Source: Paenibacillus lupini (GTDB taxonomy: Bacteria > Bacillota > Bacilli > Paenibacillales > Paenibacillaceae). Taken from it: a stretch of DNA of 64,000 bases. Positions 18,660 to 26,911 of the stretch are shown piece after piece. Within the stretch, counting starts at the first letter, position 1. The number at the start of each line of letters is the position of its first letter. A program made the position numbers and the translations under genes. The notes under the pieces are model-generated. The model had not been told where the DNA came from. It ran no database searches and worked only from the letters and a program-made list of their open reading frames with translations. The stretch is taken from the NCBI RefSeq assembly GCF_011761355.1, contig NZ_JAASRW010000004.1, positions 113,866-177,865 on the forward strand, read 5' to 3'.

Positions 18660-19133
18660 ATGTCTATCAAAACAAACGCCTGCCGGAAACTGGACTCCAT
18701 GCGTATTTCCTATACCTTACATGAGTACGAGTGGGATGAGGATCAGCTCGACGTCGATACCGTTGCTGCCAAGGTGGGCTTACCGCCAAATCATTTATAT
18801 AAAACTTTAGTTCTAAGAGGAGATAAGACGGGAGTAATTGCTGCCTGCATCCCGGGGGATAAGGAACTGAACCTGAAAAGTCTCGCGAAAGTAAGCGGCA
18901 ATAAGAAGGTAGAGATGGTCGCGGTTAAAGAGATCGAGGCTCTTACCGGATACATCCGTGGTGGAGTATCACCTCTTGGAATGAAGAAGAAGTACCCGTT
19001 CTACTTGCACGAATCCGTGCTTTCGATGGAATTGGTCAGTATCAGCGCAGGTAGGCGCGGACTGCAAATCTTCCTCAGTGGAAACGATCTGGCAAAGGCT
19101 TCAGAAGGAAGATTAGTTGATATTGTAGATTAA
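18660..19133 (+). CDS. ybaK: Cys-tRNA(Pro)/Cys-tRNA(Cys) deacylase YbaK
   Basis: 157 residues, the normal length for the YbaK/ProX trans-editing family. It clears Cys mischarged onto tRNA(Pro) in the cytoplasm. Family features seen: LYKTLVLRGD near residue 45, the catalytic-site Lys region ELNLKSLAKVSGNKKVEM, and GYIRGGVSPLGMKKKYP near residue 100. The start ATG lies right after the palindrome array and a short A/T-rich leader. Confidence 0.9.
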   Translation: MSIKTNACRKLDSMRISYTLHEYEWDEDQLDVDTVAAKVGLPPNHLYKTLVLRGDKTGVIAACIPGDKELNLKSLAKVSGNKKVEMVAVKEIEALTGYIRGGVSPLGMKKKYPFYLHESVLSMELVSISAGRRGLQIFLSGNDLAKASEGRLVDIVD

Positions 19134-19138
19134 AAAGA

Positions 19139-19666
19139 TTGAACGATCCTCGAAACGGCAAGCCTGATGATATTAACTTGTCAGTTGAAGGATCGGTGAC
19201 CCGATTGAAGATTATTGGAAGAATAGGTGTATCCATTCTGTTGTCCTTATTGCTGGCATGGGCTGTGCTTTTTCTCAGCTACTTCGGTAATGTTCTATGG
19301 AAACAATTTAAGGGGGAACGGAATGTCAGCCATTTTTTGAAAGCTGTTCAGCAGCAGCATTACGATGAGGCGGTCAGTCGGTTCGGTGAGCCGCTTAATA
19401 AAGAAAGTCTAAAGCAGCTTCAGCCGTTCCGACTAGTGAAGTATGGCCGTATTAATGCTGATTTTGATGATGGCTGTGTATGCAGCGGTCACGCTGAACT
19501 CACGTTTCAAGCAAAGGGTGCGCCGATTACAGTGCCTGCTCTATTTACGTTAAGAGAAGGCAATAAACCGGGCCAAATCTGTGCCCTAATGACTAAGGAA
19601 CAGCGAGCATCCATGCCACAGTTAGCACAATGGAATATTGTGGTTTGCGGGAGCGATTCTTTTTAG
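19139..19666 (+). CDS. Single-span membrane protein of unknown function
   Basis: Up to 175 residues from TTG 19139, five bases after the ybaK stop, but that start has no clear ribosome binding site. A GAAGGA before GTG 19197 or TTG 19206 could mark a shorter product. One membrane helix (IGVSILLSLLLAWAVLFLSYF) is followed by an extracytoplasmic domain with repeated Glu/Gln-rich helices and a CVCSGHAELTF segment. It probably forms an operon with ybaK. No family recognised. Confidence 0.6.
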   Translation: MNDPRNGKPDDINLSVEGSVTRLKIIGRIGVSILLSLLLAWAVLFLSYFGNVLWKQFKGERNVSHFLKAVQQQHYDEAVSRFGEPLNKESLKQLQPFRLVKYGRINADFDDGCVCSGHAELTFQAKGAPITVPALFTLREGNKPGQICALMTKEQRASMPQLAQWNIVVCGSDSF

Positions 19667-20085
19667 AATTCTCCCTTATTCCGCCGCATATAGATGCTTC
19701 TTTCTCTGAATCCAAGCGACTTCCAGAATGCATAGCCCGTCTCATTCCCATGCATCACATCGATATCGATATCCTCTGTATCTAGCCGCTCAAGCAGCAT
19801 CTCGAAAGCCAACTTGCCATATCTATTCCTTCTTTGTTCACGACAGATGAAGAACTGTCTTACATACAAAGGCTTCCTAGTATGATCTACTAACGCATAG
19901 CCGATCATTTCGTCTTCCCTCTTAAACAGGTAGGCGTTATAATCTGTACGAATAAACTGCCGCATTCTCACTTTCAGTTGTTCGATATTCATTGTATTAT
20001 CGTGACGCTCATCCTCAATAAGCTGCTTATTCAGCTCAGCCAGAAGCTCCAAATCTTCTTCTGTACATACTCGCAACGTTAACAT
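19663..20085 (-). CDS. GNAT family N-acetyltransferase
   Basis: About 140 residues with the GNAT fold. The acetyl-CoA site (motif A) is FICREQRRNRYGKLAFEML, and a C-terminal GYAFWKSLGFRERSIYMRR matches motif B. ATG 20085 is preferred over GTG 20094 because GAGGTG lies at the right distance only from the ATG. The stop codon overlaps the convergent upstream gene's stop by three bases. Substrate unknown. Confidence 0.8.
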   Translation of the reverse strand: MLTLRVCTEEDLELLAELNKQLIEDERHDNTMNIEQLKVRMRQFIRTDYNAYLFKREDEMIGYALVDHTRKPLYVRQFFICREQRRNRYGKLAFEMLLERLDTEDIDIDVMHGNETGYAFWKSLGFRERSIYMRRNKGEF

Positions 20086-20234
20086 AAGAATCACCTCAAT
20101 GAACCATTCGTGAAACAGAGTGATAACCCTGCAAAAACTTTTTTGAAATTCTTTTCATAACGATGTCGATCTTCTCTTTGTTCGTTCGTTGTTATAGTAA
20201 GAAGCGCAAAAACAATCGTTAGGGGAGATACAAA

Positions 20235-21041
20235 ATGAAAACTGTAATTTCAAAGGACGGCACTAAGATTGCTTATGATAAAACCGGGCATGGTCCAGCG
20301 CTCATACTGGTAGCGGGGGCATTCAGCTATAGGAAGTTTCCGGGTCAGGTTGAGCTTGCTCAAGCTTTGTCTAAGCAATACACCGTCTACAACTATGACC
20401 GCCGTGGCCGCGGCGACAGCGGCGATGCCTCGTCTTATGCGATTGAACGTGAGATCGAGGACCTGAATGCCATCATTCAGGAAGCAGGTGGTTCCGCCTA
20501 TGTCTGGGGATTATCCTCCGGTGCGGTGCTTGCACTGCAGGCGGCAGCGAGTGGATCCAGCATTACGAAGCTCGCGCTGCATGAGCCGCCGTTTATTGTT
20601 CAAGCATCGGATCCCAAACCGCCGAGTGATTTTACCGAATATGTCGCGAAGTTAATTGCTGCTGATCGGCGCGCCGAAGCCATCAAATATTTTATGACCA
20701 AGGGTATGGGGGCACCTTCCTTCGTTATTCCGTTAATGAGAATTATGCCGGGAGTGTGGTCGAGGCTGATGGCTGTTGCACATACGTTGCCTTATGATGC
20801 GGCCCTGCTCAAAGGTTATGTAGGAGGTCAATCGCTGCCTCGGGAAAAATGGAAGGCCGTGACGATGCCAACGCTTGTGCTGGAAGGCACAGAGAGTCCA
20901 GCAACGCTGCGCCATGCTGCGCAGGAAACGGCTGAAGTATTGCCGAATGCACAGCTTATCAGCAAGAAGGGTCTTGGCCATACGAAGAAGCTGCACACCA
21001 CGATGGTGTCGCAGGAGCTCATGTCATTTTTCGCAGTCTAA
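20235..21041 (+). CDS. Alpha/beta hydrolase
   Basis: 268 residues. The nucleophile elbow is GLSSG near residue 93 (GxSxG), the oxyanion region is VAGAFSYRK, and the likely catalytic His is in GLGHTKKLH near residue 249; the acid is probably in LVLEGTES near residue 217. No signal peptide. It precedes the DGPF/ECF module by 26 bases and may be co-transcribed with it. Substrate cannot be told from the sequence. Confidence 0.8.
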   Translation: MKTVISKDGTKIAYDKTGHGPALILVAGAFSYRKFPGQVELAQALSKQYTVYNYDRRGRGDSGDASSYAIEREIEDLNAIIQEAGGSAYVWGLSSGAVLALQAAASGSSITKLALHEPPFIVQASDPKPPSDFTEYVAKLIAADRRAEAIKYFMTKGMGAPSFVIPLMRIMPGVWSRLMAVAHTLPYDAALLKGYVGGQSLPREKWKAVTMPTLVLEGTESPATLRHAAQETAEVLPNAQLISKKGLGHTKKLHTTMVSQELMSFFAV

Positions 21042-21067
21042 ATCATATAAAACAGGAGGTTATGGAT

Positions 21068-21502
21068 ATGAGATTTATGATGATTGTAAAAGCAACAACG
21101 GATTCGGAAGCGGGCGTTCTGCCAAGTCAGGAGCTAATCGATGCGATGCAAAAATATAACGAAGAGCTGGTGAAAGCAGGTGTCCTGCTGGCCGCCGATG
21201 GATTGATGTCGAGCGCAAGTGGTATTCGGATATCGTATCCGGAGCCTGGAGGGAAGCCGAAGGTGGTGGATGGTCCATTCACCGAAGCGAAAGAAATGAT
21301 AGCGGGGTATACGCTCATTGAAGTGAAATCAAGAGAAGAAGCGATTGAGTGGGCGCTTCGTATGCCGGACCCACATGGCTTCGGACAAGGTGAGATTGAA
21401 CTTCGCCAAGTATTCGAGTTTGAGGAACTTATGGAAGACCCCGTATCACGAGCTAAGGAAGAAGCTCTTCGCAAGCAGGTAGATGAGCTTAAAAAGGCGT
21501 GA
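21068..21502 (+). CDS. YCII-related (DGPF domain) protein, first copy
   Basis: About 144 residues. It begins MRFMMIVKAT and carries the family signature VDGPFTEAKEMIAGYTLIEV near residue 72. ATG 21068 is chosen: AGGAGG (21054-21059) is eight bases upstream, against two bases for ATG 21062. DGPF proteins are small ferredoxin-like folds commonly encoded beside ECF42 sigma factors. The last four bases overlap the sigma gene start (GTGA), indicating translational coupling. Confidence 0.88.
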   Translation: MRFMMIVKATTDSEAGVLPSQELIDAMQKYNEELVKAGVLLAADGLMSSASGIRISYPEPGGKPKVVDGPFTEAKEMIAGYTLIEVKSREEAIEWALRMPDPHGFGQGEIELRQVFEFEELMEDPVSRAKEEALRKQVDELKKA

Positions 21503-22761
21503 GCGCCTCCCAAACCCATCGCACCATTGATACGATCTGGCGTATGGAGTCGGCGAAGCTGATTGCCGGATTAGTGCGGATGGTGAGAGATGTGGGGCTT
21601 GCAGAGGATTTTGCTCAGGATGCCTTGGTTATTGCACTTGATCGTTGGCCGGAGTCTGGCATCCCTGATAATCCGGGGGCTTGGCTCATGACCACGGCGA
21701 AGCGCCGGGCTATTGATTTGCTGCGGCGTAACAAGCTTCGTGATCAGAAATATGTCGAAATAGCCCGGGAAATAGATTTATATACAGAAGACGATATCGA
21801 TCGTGCCTTGGATGGAGAGATCGAGGATGATCTCCTCCGCTTGATTTTTATGACCTGCCACCCCGTGTTATCACAGGATGCCAGAGTTGCTCTAACCCTT
21901 CGCTTGTTATGCGGGCTGACGACCGATGAGATTGCTCGCTCTTTTCTAACGGCGGAATCAACAGTTGCCCAGCGGATTGTCCGGGCGAAAAGGACGTTAA
22001 ATGCAGAGAAAGTCCCCTTTGAGGTACCGGTGGGCAAAGAGCTTGCGGAACGGTTATCCGCTGTGCTTGAGGTCATCTATCTCATGTTTAACGAAGGGTA
22101 TTCCGCAACCTCCGGACAGAATTGGACACGCCCGCTACTCTGCCAGGAAGCGCTTAGACTAGGGCGTATCCTTGCCGCCATTGCACCAAGCGAACCGGAG
22201 GTTCATGGACTAGTTGCCTTAATGGAAATCCAATCTTCACGACTCCGAACACGGATTAATGCAAAAGGGGAACCTGTACTTCTCATGGATCAGAACCGGG
22301 CGCAGTGGGATCAATTACTTATCCGCCGTGGGCTTACTGCCTTGGAACATGCGCGGAAGCTGGGACGAACGCTTGGTCCGTATGCGATTCAGGCTTCCAT
22401 CACGGCTTGCCATGCGGTGGCTCGTACCCCGTCGGATACGGAATGGATTCGAATTGCTGCCCTATATGAAGCGCTGCTCAGAATAACGCCTTCACCTATT
22501 GTGGAGTTAAACCGTGCTGTAGCCATCGCCATGGCATTTGGTCCTGCCTATGGACTGCAGCTTGTCGATGAGTTGTACGGGGAGCCTTCGCTGCAAGGCT
22601 ATCATCTGCTTCCAAGCGTTCGTGGTGATCTATTGGAGAAGCTGGGACGTTTGGAAGAAGCCCGTACCGAGTTTGAACGTGCTGCTGCCATGACTCGTAA
22701 TGAGCAGGAGCGAACGTTATTGCAGAAGCGCGCAGCAGCATGCTTGCAGGAAGGAGGATAG
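21499..22761 (+). CDS. ECF sigma factor with long C-terminal extension (ECF42-like)
   Basis: 420 residues from a GTG start overlapping the DGPF gene. Sigma region 2 occupies about residues 10-80 (LAEDFAQDALVIAL...NPGAWLMTTAKRRAIDLLRR) and region 4 about 110-165 (LTLRLLCGLTTDEIARSFLTAESTVAQRI). A helical extension of about 230 residues with TPR-like repeats follows, containing FNEGYSA and RAVAIAMAFGP. This architecture beside DGPF genes is the hallmark of group ECF42. No anti-sigma gene is adjacent, so control is probably through the extension or a partner protein. Confidence 0.88.
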   Translation: MSASQTHRTIDTIWRMESAKLIAGLVRMVRDVGLAEDFAQDALVIALDRWPESGIPDNPGAWLMTTAKRRAIDLLRRNKLRDQKYVEIAREIDLYTEDDIDRALDGEIEDDLLRLIFMTCHPVLSQDARVALTLRLLCGLTTDEIARSFLTAESTVAQRIVRAKRTLNAEKVPFEVPVGKELAERLSAVLEVIYLMFNEGYSATSGQNWTRPLLCQEALRLGRILAAIAPSEPEVHGLVALMEIQSSRLRTRINAKGEPVLLMDQNRAQWDQLLIRRGLTALEHARKLGRTLGPYAIQASITACHAVARTPSDTEWIRIAALYEALLRITPSPIVELNRAVAIAMAFGPAYGLQLVDELYGEPSLQGYHLLPSVRGDLLEKLGRLEEARTEFERAAAMTRNEQERTLLQKRAAACLQEGG

Positions 22762-22766
22762 CCATT

Positions 22767-23192
22767 ATGCGATATATGCTCATGGTGAAGGCAAATGGAT
22801 ATACCGAGGCAAGAGTGAAACCAAGCGAGGAACATAACGCCGCCATGCTTGCGTATCAGCACTCTCTGGCTGAGGCAGGTGTATTGCTTGCCGCCGAGGA
22901 GCTTCGGCCAAGCTCAGCAGGGATACGAATTACGTATGCAAAGGGCAGCGAAAAGCCGGAGGTTTTGGCGGGACCTTTTCCAATCGATCCGGCGCTTGTT
23001 GCGGAGTTTACGTTGATTAATGTCGACACGGAAGAAGAGGCACTCGACTGGGCGATGCGTATGCCGATTCCAGCAGAACGTGGTGCTTCCTATGCGATTG
23101 AACTACGAAGGCTGGAGGATAAGAAGGAGAATTCGCGTGATCCAAAGCTGTTCACGCTGGAGGCTGAATTAAAAGATTATCTTCGATTGTAG
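22767..23192 (+). CDS. YCII-related (DGPF domain) protein, second copy
   Basis: About 141 residues, a diverged paralogue of the protein at 21068. It begins MRYMLMVKANGYTEA and has LAGPFPIDPALVAEFTLINV in place of the DGPF signature (G-P-F kept, D lost). ATG 22767 follows AAGGAGG by nine bases. It lies five bases after the sigma factor stop, giving a DGPF-sigma-DGPF operon. Confidence 0.85.
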   Translation: MRYMLMVKANGYTEARVKPSEEHNAAMLAYQHSLAEAGVLLAAEELRPSSAGIRITYAKGSEKPEVLAGPFPIDPALVAEFTLINVDTEEEALDWAMRMPIPAERGASYAIELRRLEDKKENSRDPKLFTLEAELKDYLRL

Positions 23193-23279
23193 TTTCAAGG
23201 CTTATGAGCTTACAGTTGACGGGCAATTATGATAGCATAGAGCTTGGCAATTACTCTAATTTAGGGAGTGTTACAGGTA

Positions 23280-23654
23280 ATGATTAATCAACTCGGGCAA
23301 GTGATGTTGTACGTGAATGACCAGGAGAAGGCAAAGGAATTCTGGACGGAGAAAGTTGGCTTTAAAGTTGTCGCTGAGGAAGAAGCGATGGGCCAGAAAT
23401 GGATTGAGCTTGCTCCCGAAGGCGCACAAACATCGATCATTCTCCATGATAAAGAAGTAGTTGCCAAAATGTCGATGGGAGTAAACCTCGGCACGCCTTC
23501 GCTCATGTTCTTCTCTGACAAGCTGGATGAACTGTATAGCGAATTTAAGAATAAGAACGTTAAAGTCGGAGAGCTGGTAGAACTGCCTTTCGGACGAGTA
23601 TTTAACTTTGCTGATGAGGAAGACAACTACTTCGCCGTGATGGAGAGAAAATAA
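23280..23654 (+). CDS. VOC family (glyoxalase/dioxygenase fold) protein
   Basis: About 124 residues. It opens with INQLGQVMLYVNDQEKAKEFWTEKVGF and ends in the second beta-alpha-beta module (VFNFADEEDNYFAVMERK), a typical two-module vicinal-oxygen-chelate fold. ATG 23280 fits the family N-terminus better than GTG 23268, which overlaps the ribosome binding site. The metal-binding pattern is incomplete by eye, so catalysis is not claimed. A strong terminator follows. Confidence 0.8.
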   Translation: MINQLGQVMLYVNDQEKAKEFWTEKVGFKVVAEEEAMGQKWIELAPEGAQTSIILHDKEVVAKMSMGVNLGTPSLMFFSDKLDELYSEFKNKNVKVGELVELPFGRVFNFADEEDNYFAVMERK

Positions 23655-23667
23655 ATCAATGACAGGT

Positions 23668-23702
23668 CCTGATGATCATGTAGATCATCAGGGCTTTTTT
23701 AT
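23668..23702 (+). terminator. Rho-independent terminator
   Basis: CCTGATGATC pairs with GATCATCAGG around ATGTA, followed by GCTTTTTTATTTT. It closes the transcription unit ending with the VOC gene. Confidence 0.92.
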
Positions 23703-23774
23703 TTTGGAATAAGCAAGCAACTTCTGATCCCTATATCACGTTTTAGGTGTAGGTGAATAGGGGAGGAATGACTG

Positions 23775-24218
23775 ATGAAAATAGGCATGATTACTATACT
23801 GTTCATTGTTATATTGCTATCTGCCTGCGGTAACGGCAATGATACGAAAGGCGCCAACGATACTAATGGTGTAAGCATTGCTCAAGGCACTGAAGATAAG
23901 CTAAAGCAATCAAACGACACGGTCACAAGCAGAGATGCAAGCTGGCCTTTTAATAAAATGATCAAATTTCAAGACAGAATTTATGTTGGATCGGATGAAA
24001 AAGTAGAGTCGGTAGACGGCAAGATCGGTTCGATCAAGCAGCTTCTAACGGAAGAGGTCTATCACGAGGATGATGAAACGTCCAACTACTATAAAGAGGG
24101 GACGGGGCTCTATCAAATAACAGGCGCTCCTGTCGAATCCGCCATTGCGGTCGAGGCGGCGCCAGGTCAATATGTGAGAGCAGTACCTGTCCAGGACATG
24201 CTTGGAGGAGGAGAATAA
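23775..24218 (+). CDS. Small lipoprotein of unknown function
   Basis: 147 residues. A short hydrophobic signal leads to lipobox LSAC (Cys near residue 17), then a Gly/Asn/Asp/Thr linker and a compact domain with KFQDRIYVGSDEKVESV and YKEGTGLYQI. It is probably membrane-anchored outside the cell. GGGGAGG lies about six bases before the ATG. No family recognised. Confidence 0.75.
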   Translation: MKIGMITILFIVILLSACGNGNDTKGANDTNGVSIAQGTEDKLKQSNDTVTSRDASWPFNKMIKFQDRIYVGSDEKVESVDGKIGSIKQLLTEEVYHEDDETSNYYKEGTGLYQITGAPVESAIAVEAAPGQYVRAVPVQDMLGGGE

Positions 24219-24233
24219 GAAAAATAAGAGAGG

Positions 24234-24258
24234 GACAGCCAATGGCTGTCTTTTTTCG
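24234..24258 (+). terminator. Rho-independent terminator
   Basis: GACAGCC and GGCTGTC pair around AAT, followed by six T. It ends the lipoprotein transcript. Confidence 0.88.
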
Positions 24259-24296
24259 TTTTTGGAATAATAAACGAAACATCCCCATCGAAAGGA

Positions 24297-24893
24297 ATGA
24301 GTAGAATTAAGATTCGGTTTGTTATACTGCTGACTTTGCTATTTCTAGCAGTTACTCCCCACTCCGTTCATGGAGATCCAGCCAAGTATGATCCAGAAGA
24401 CGGATTTCACCAATACATAAATTGGTCCAATTACGCGAGGAAAGAAGCGGAGAGCAGATACCCGGAGGCCTCTGCTGTTAATTTTCTCTATGTGGGTTGT
24501 AAGGCGAAGCCCTATACGGGCAAATATTATGTGTATAAGTTCTGGATGCACAGCAGTGAACGCGAATTTGGAGTATACGTCACCCTGGATGTTGATCATC
24601 GGAATAAAAAGGCTCGAGTAGTTAAGGTGGAGGAAACCGATGTCTTCATCTCGTCTTATGGTAAATGGGGGAAATTTGCCTCACAAGCAACTCATAAGCA
24701 GTTTCCAGAGTGGAATGTAAAAAGCTATAGTCCATTTGGCTGTACGTTTATGAAGGAGAATGTTGCAGAGCAGAAATTTAGGCTATGGCTGACCAATGAA
24801 GATAAGAATATGATCATGCAGATTATAATTCATTACAACATCGATTCGGAGCAGGTAACCGGTGTGAAGTATAAGTTGATTCGCAGCTTCTAG
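24297..24893 (+). CDS. Secreted protein with two DUF3889-like repeats
   Basis: 198 residues with a cleavable signal (LLTLLFLAVTPHSVHG, cut near residue 26). Two similar segments follow: NWSNYARKEAESRYPEASAVNFLYVG (near residue 40) and YGKWGKFASQATHKQFPEWNVKSY (near 118), each leading into beta strands. This fits two tandem DUF3889 domains, a family of unknown role in Bacillales. The ATG is preceded directly by AAAGGA, which is closer than ideal, so the start is not certain. Confidence 0.65.
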   Translation: MSRIKIRFVILLTLLFLAVTPHSVHGDPAKYDPEDGFHQYINWSNYARKEAESRYPEASAVNFLYVGCKAKPYTGKYYVYKFWMHSSEREFGVYVTLDVDHRNKKARVVKVEETDVFISSYGKWGKFASQATHKQFPEWNVKSYSPFGCTFMKENVAEQKFRLWLTNEDKNMIMQIIIHYNIDSEQVTGVKYKLIRSF

Positions 24894-24927
24894 AGAAGGG
24901 CTAAGAGAGAATGAATTATCTGAACCA

Positions 24928-25204
24928 AATGGAATAAGACCCTGGCAGGGTCTTATTCCATTTATCTAGGCTACTTTTGTAATGAATAAGACCCTCGTAG
25001 GGTCTTATCTACTTGTAACTAGACAGATTCCGCACGATATTCCGCCATTTCTCTCTGATAAGACCCTGCCAGGGTCTTATTTCGTTTATCCAACCTTCTT
25101 TCGTAAGCGATAAGACCCTCGTAAGGTCTTATTGCCTTGCAACTAGTCAGATTCCGCACGATATTCCGCCATTTCCCTCCGATAAGACCCTGTCAGGGGC
25201 TTAT
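24928..25204. repeat. Tandem array of ATAAGACCCT-palindromes, 124-bp unit
   Basis: Five palindromes with the core ATAAGACCCT...AGGGTCTTAT begin near 24934, 24986, 25058, 25110 and 25182. Alternate copies are exactly 124 bases apart, and spacers repeat too (CAGATTCCGCACGATATTCC occurs twice). The first copy extends to an 18-bp stem (24928-24964). The unit therefore holds two palindromes, present about two and a half times. The array fills most of the 464-base gap between the DUF3889-like gene and gerA. The first copy could end the upstream transcript. Confidence 0.8.
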
Positions 25205-25357
25205 TTCCATATACCTGCTAAACAACTCCCACCAAATATCACATCACTTACCTCATGTCAGCAATCTCATCAATCTCCTCCACTCATCAAGTTTAACCCC
25301 CCTTGAAGTATGGTCATAATGGGAAGGATAGACATTCATCCAGGGGGTTGCTTACTT

Positions 25358-26899
25358 ATGTCTCGGAAAAATCGTTCAAGCTCCAATGACAACAATAAGA
25401 TGCCCGAGTACGCTGATATCCCCATAGATCCTACGGTTGAACTTAATTTACATCGACTGAAGCATGATCTTGGCGGCAGCGACGATCTGATAATGCGGGA
25501 AATTCGTTATGATGGCATGAGGTTTGCATCTGCAGCGGTTGTGTATATAGACGGGCTGTCTAATGCGATGGCTATTAATCAATATATTTATGATGTATTG
25601 GACTATTCTTTATCTCATCATCATGCGGAAAACCCCTCTTCTGTTGATGCCGCTGGTCTTGCGAAAAAGCTGATAAGCGGGATGGGGGCAATCAGCAACG
25701 TATCGGAGATGGCCACTCTTTATAAGAACCTGTTGTCAGGCCAAGCCATTATATTGCTTGCGGGACAAAAGATCGCATATTGTGCGGATATCCGCGAATG
25801 GAAGGGCCGTGACGTCACGGAGTCGACGAACCAGACTTCTATTCGTGGACCCCGGGAAAGCTTCACCGAGACGCTCCGTACCAATACTTCGCTGATCAGA
25901 CGTAAAATAAAAGATCCAAGACTTTGGCTTGAGACGGTTACGATAGGCCAAGTCACAAAAACAGATGTGACCTTGATGTATCTGAACGGAGTAGTCAAGC
26001 CTTCAGTTCTTCAAGCAGTCCGCTCGAGGCTTAGCAAGATCGAGATCGATGGTATTCTAGACAGCGGATATATCGAAGAGCTGATTGAGGATGGCAGATG
26101 GTCTCTGTTTCCTACGGTCTTTAATACAGAACTCCCGGACAATGTTGCAGGTCAACTGCTCGAAGGGAGAGTAGCTATTCTGGTGGAGGGGACGCCTAAC
26201 GTCTTAATTGTGCCCACACAGCTTGTAGCCTTTTTCCAATCAACTGAAGATTATTACCAGAGAACGTTCTATGCGAGCTTACTTCGGATTCTCCGGTTTG
26301 GGAGCGTCTTTATTTCATTGCTGTTCCCATCTCTATATATCGCGATTACAACCTTTCACCGTGATATGCTTCCGGCCTCACTGCTTATTTCACTGGCTGC
26401 CCAACGGGAAGGCGTACCGTTCCCGGCATTTATTGAAGCGCTCATTATGGAGATTACGTTCGAGATATTAAGGGAGGCAGGCCTGCGTATGCCACGTGCG
26501 ATCGGGCAGGCGGTATCCGTTGTTGGTACGCTTGTAATCGGTCAAGCGGCGGTGGAAGCAGGCATCGTATCTGCAGCGATGGTTATTGTCGTATCCATTA
26601 CCGCGATTTCGACTTTTACGGTTCCGGCATATAGCATGTCGATACCGATACGTATACTGCGTTTTGTTTTCATGGTGGTGGCGGCAAGCTTTGGCCTGTT
26701 TGGGATCATTATGGGCTTCTTTGTCCTCTTGCTCCATCTATGTGCTTTGCGTTCCTTCGGAGAGCCGTTTATGGCTCCGCTGTCGCCATACAAAAAAACG
26801 GATATGCAGGACACCTTGTTCCGTTTGCCAAGATGGCTCGTGTTCAAAAGGCCGGATACCTCTCTCGAAGCCGAAACGAGCAGAATCCGCAAGAGTTAA
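25358..26899 (+). CDS. GerA-type spore germinant receptor, A subunit
   Basis: About 513 residues. A hydrophilic N-terminal half (about 1-300) is followed by five or six membrane segments and a short tail, as in GerAA/GerKA. Family features include LLEGRVAILVEGTPNVLIVPTQL and DYYQRTFYASLLRILRF before the first membrane helix. ATG 25358 is chosen because AGGGGG lies about ten bases upstream; ATG 25310 has no ribosome binding site. The subunit sits in the spore inner membrane and takes part in germinant sensing and ion release. First gene of an A-C-D-B operon. Confidence 0.9.
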   Translation: MSRKNRSSSNDNNKMPEYADIPIDPTVELNLHRLKHDLGGSDDLIMREIRYDGMRFASAAVVYIDGLSNAMAINQYIYDVLDYSLSHHHAENPSSVDAAGLAKKLISGMGAISNVSEMATLYKNLLSGQAIILLAGQKIAYCADIREWKGRDVTESTNQTSIRGPRESFTETLRTNTSLIRRKIKDPRLWLETVTIGQVTKTDVTLMYLNGVVKPSVLQAVRSRLSKIEIDGILDSGYIEELIEDGRWSLFPTVFNTELPDNVAGQLLEGRVAILVEGTPNVLIVPTQLVAFFQSTEDYYQRTFYASLLRILRFGSVFISLLFPSLYIAITTFHRDMLPASLLISLAAQREGVPFPAFIEALIMEITFEILREAGLRMPRAIGQAVSVVGTLVIGQAAVEAGIVSAAMVIVVSITAISTFTVPAYSMSIPIRILRFVFMVVAASFGLFGIIMGFFVLLLHLCALRSFGEPFMAPLSPYKKTDMQDTLFRLPRWLVFKRPDTSLEAETSRIRKS

Positions 26900-26911
26900 G
26901 GAGGCACCATC

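Noticed and set aside
24928-25204. CRISPR array
   Set aside because: The repeats are palindromes inside a larger repeated unit whose spacers also repeat; spacers of a CRISPR array would be unique, and no cas genes are present.
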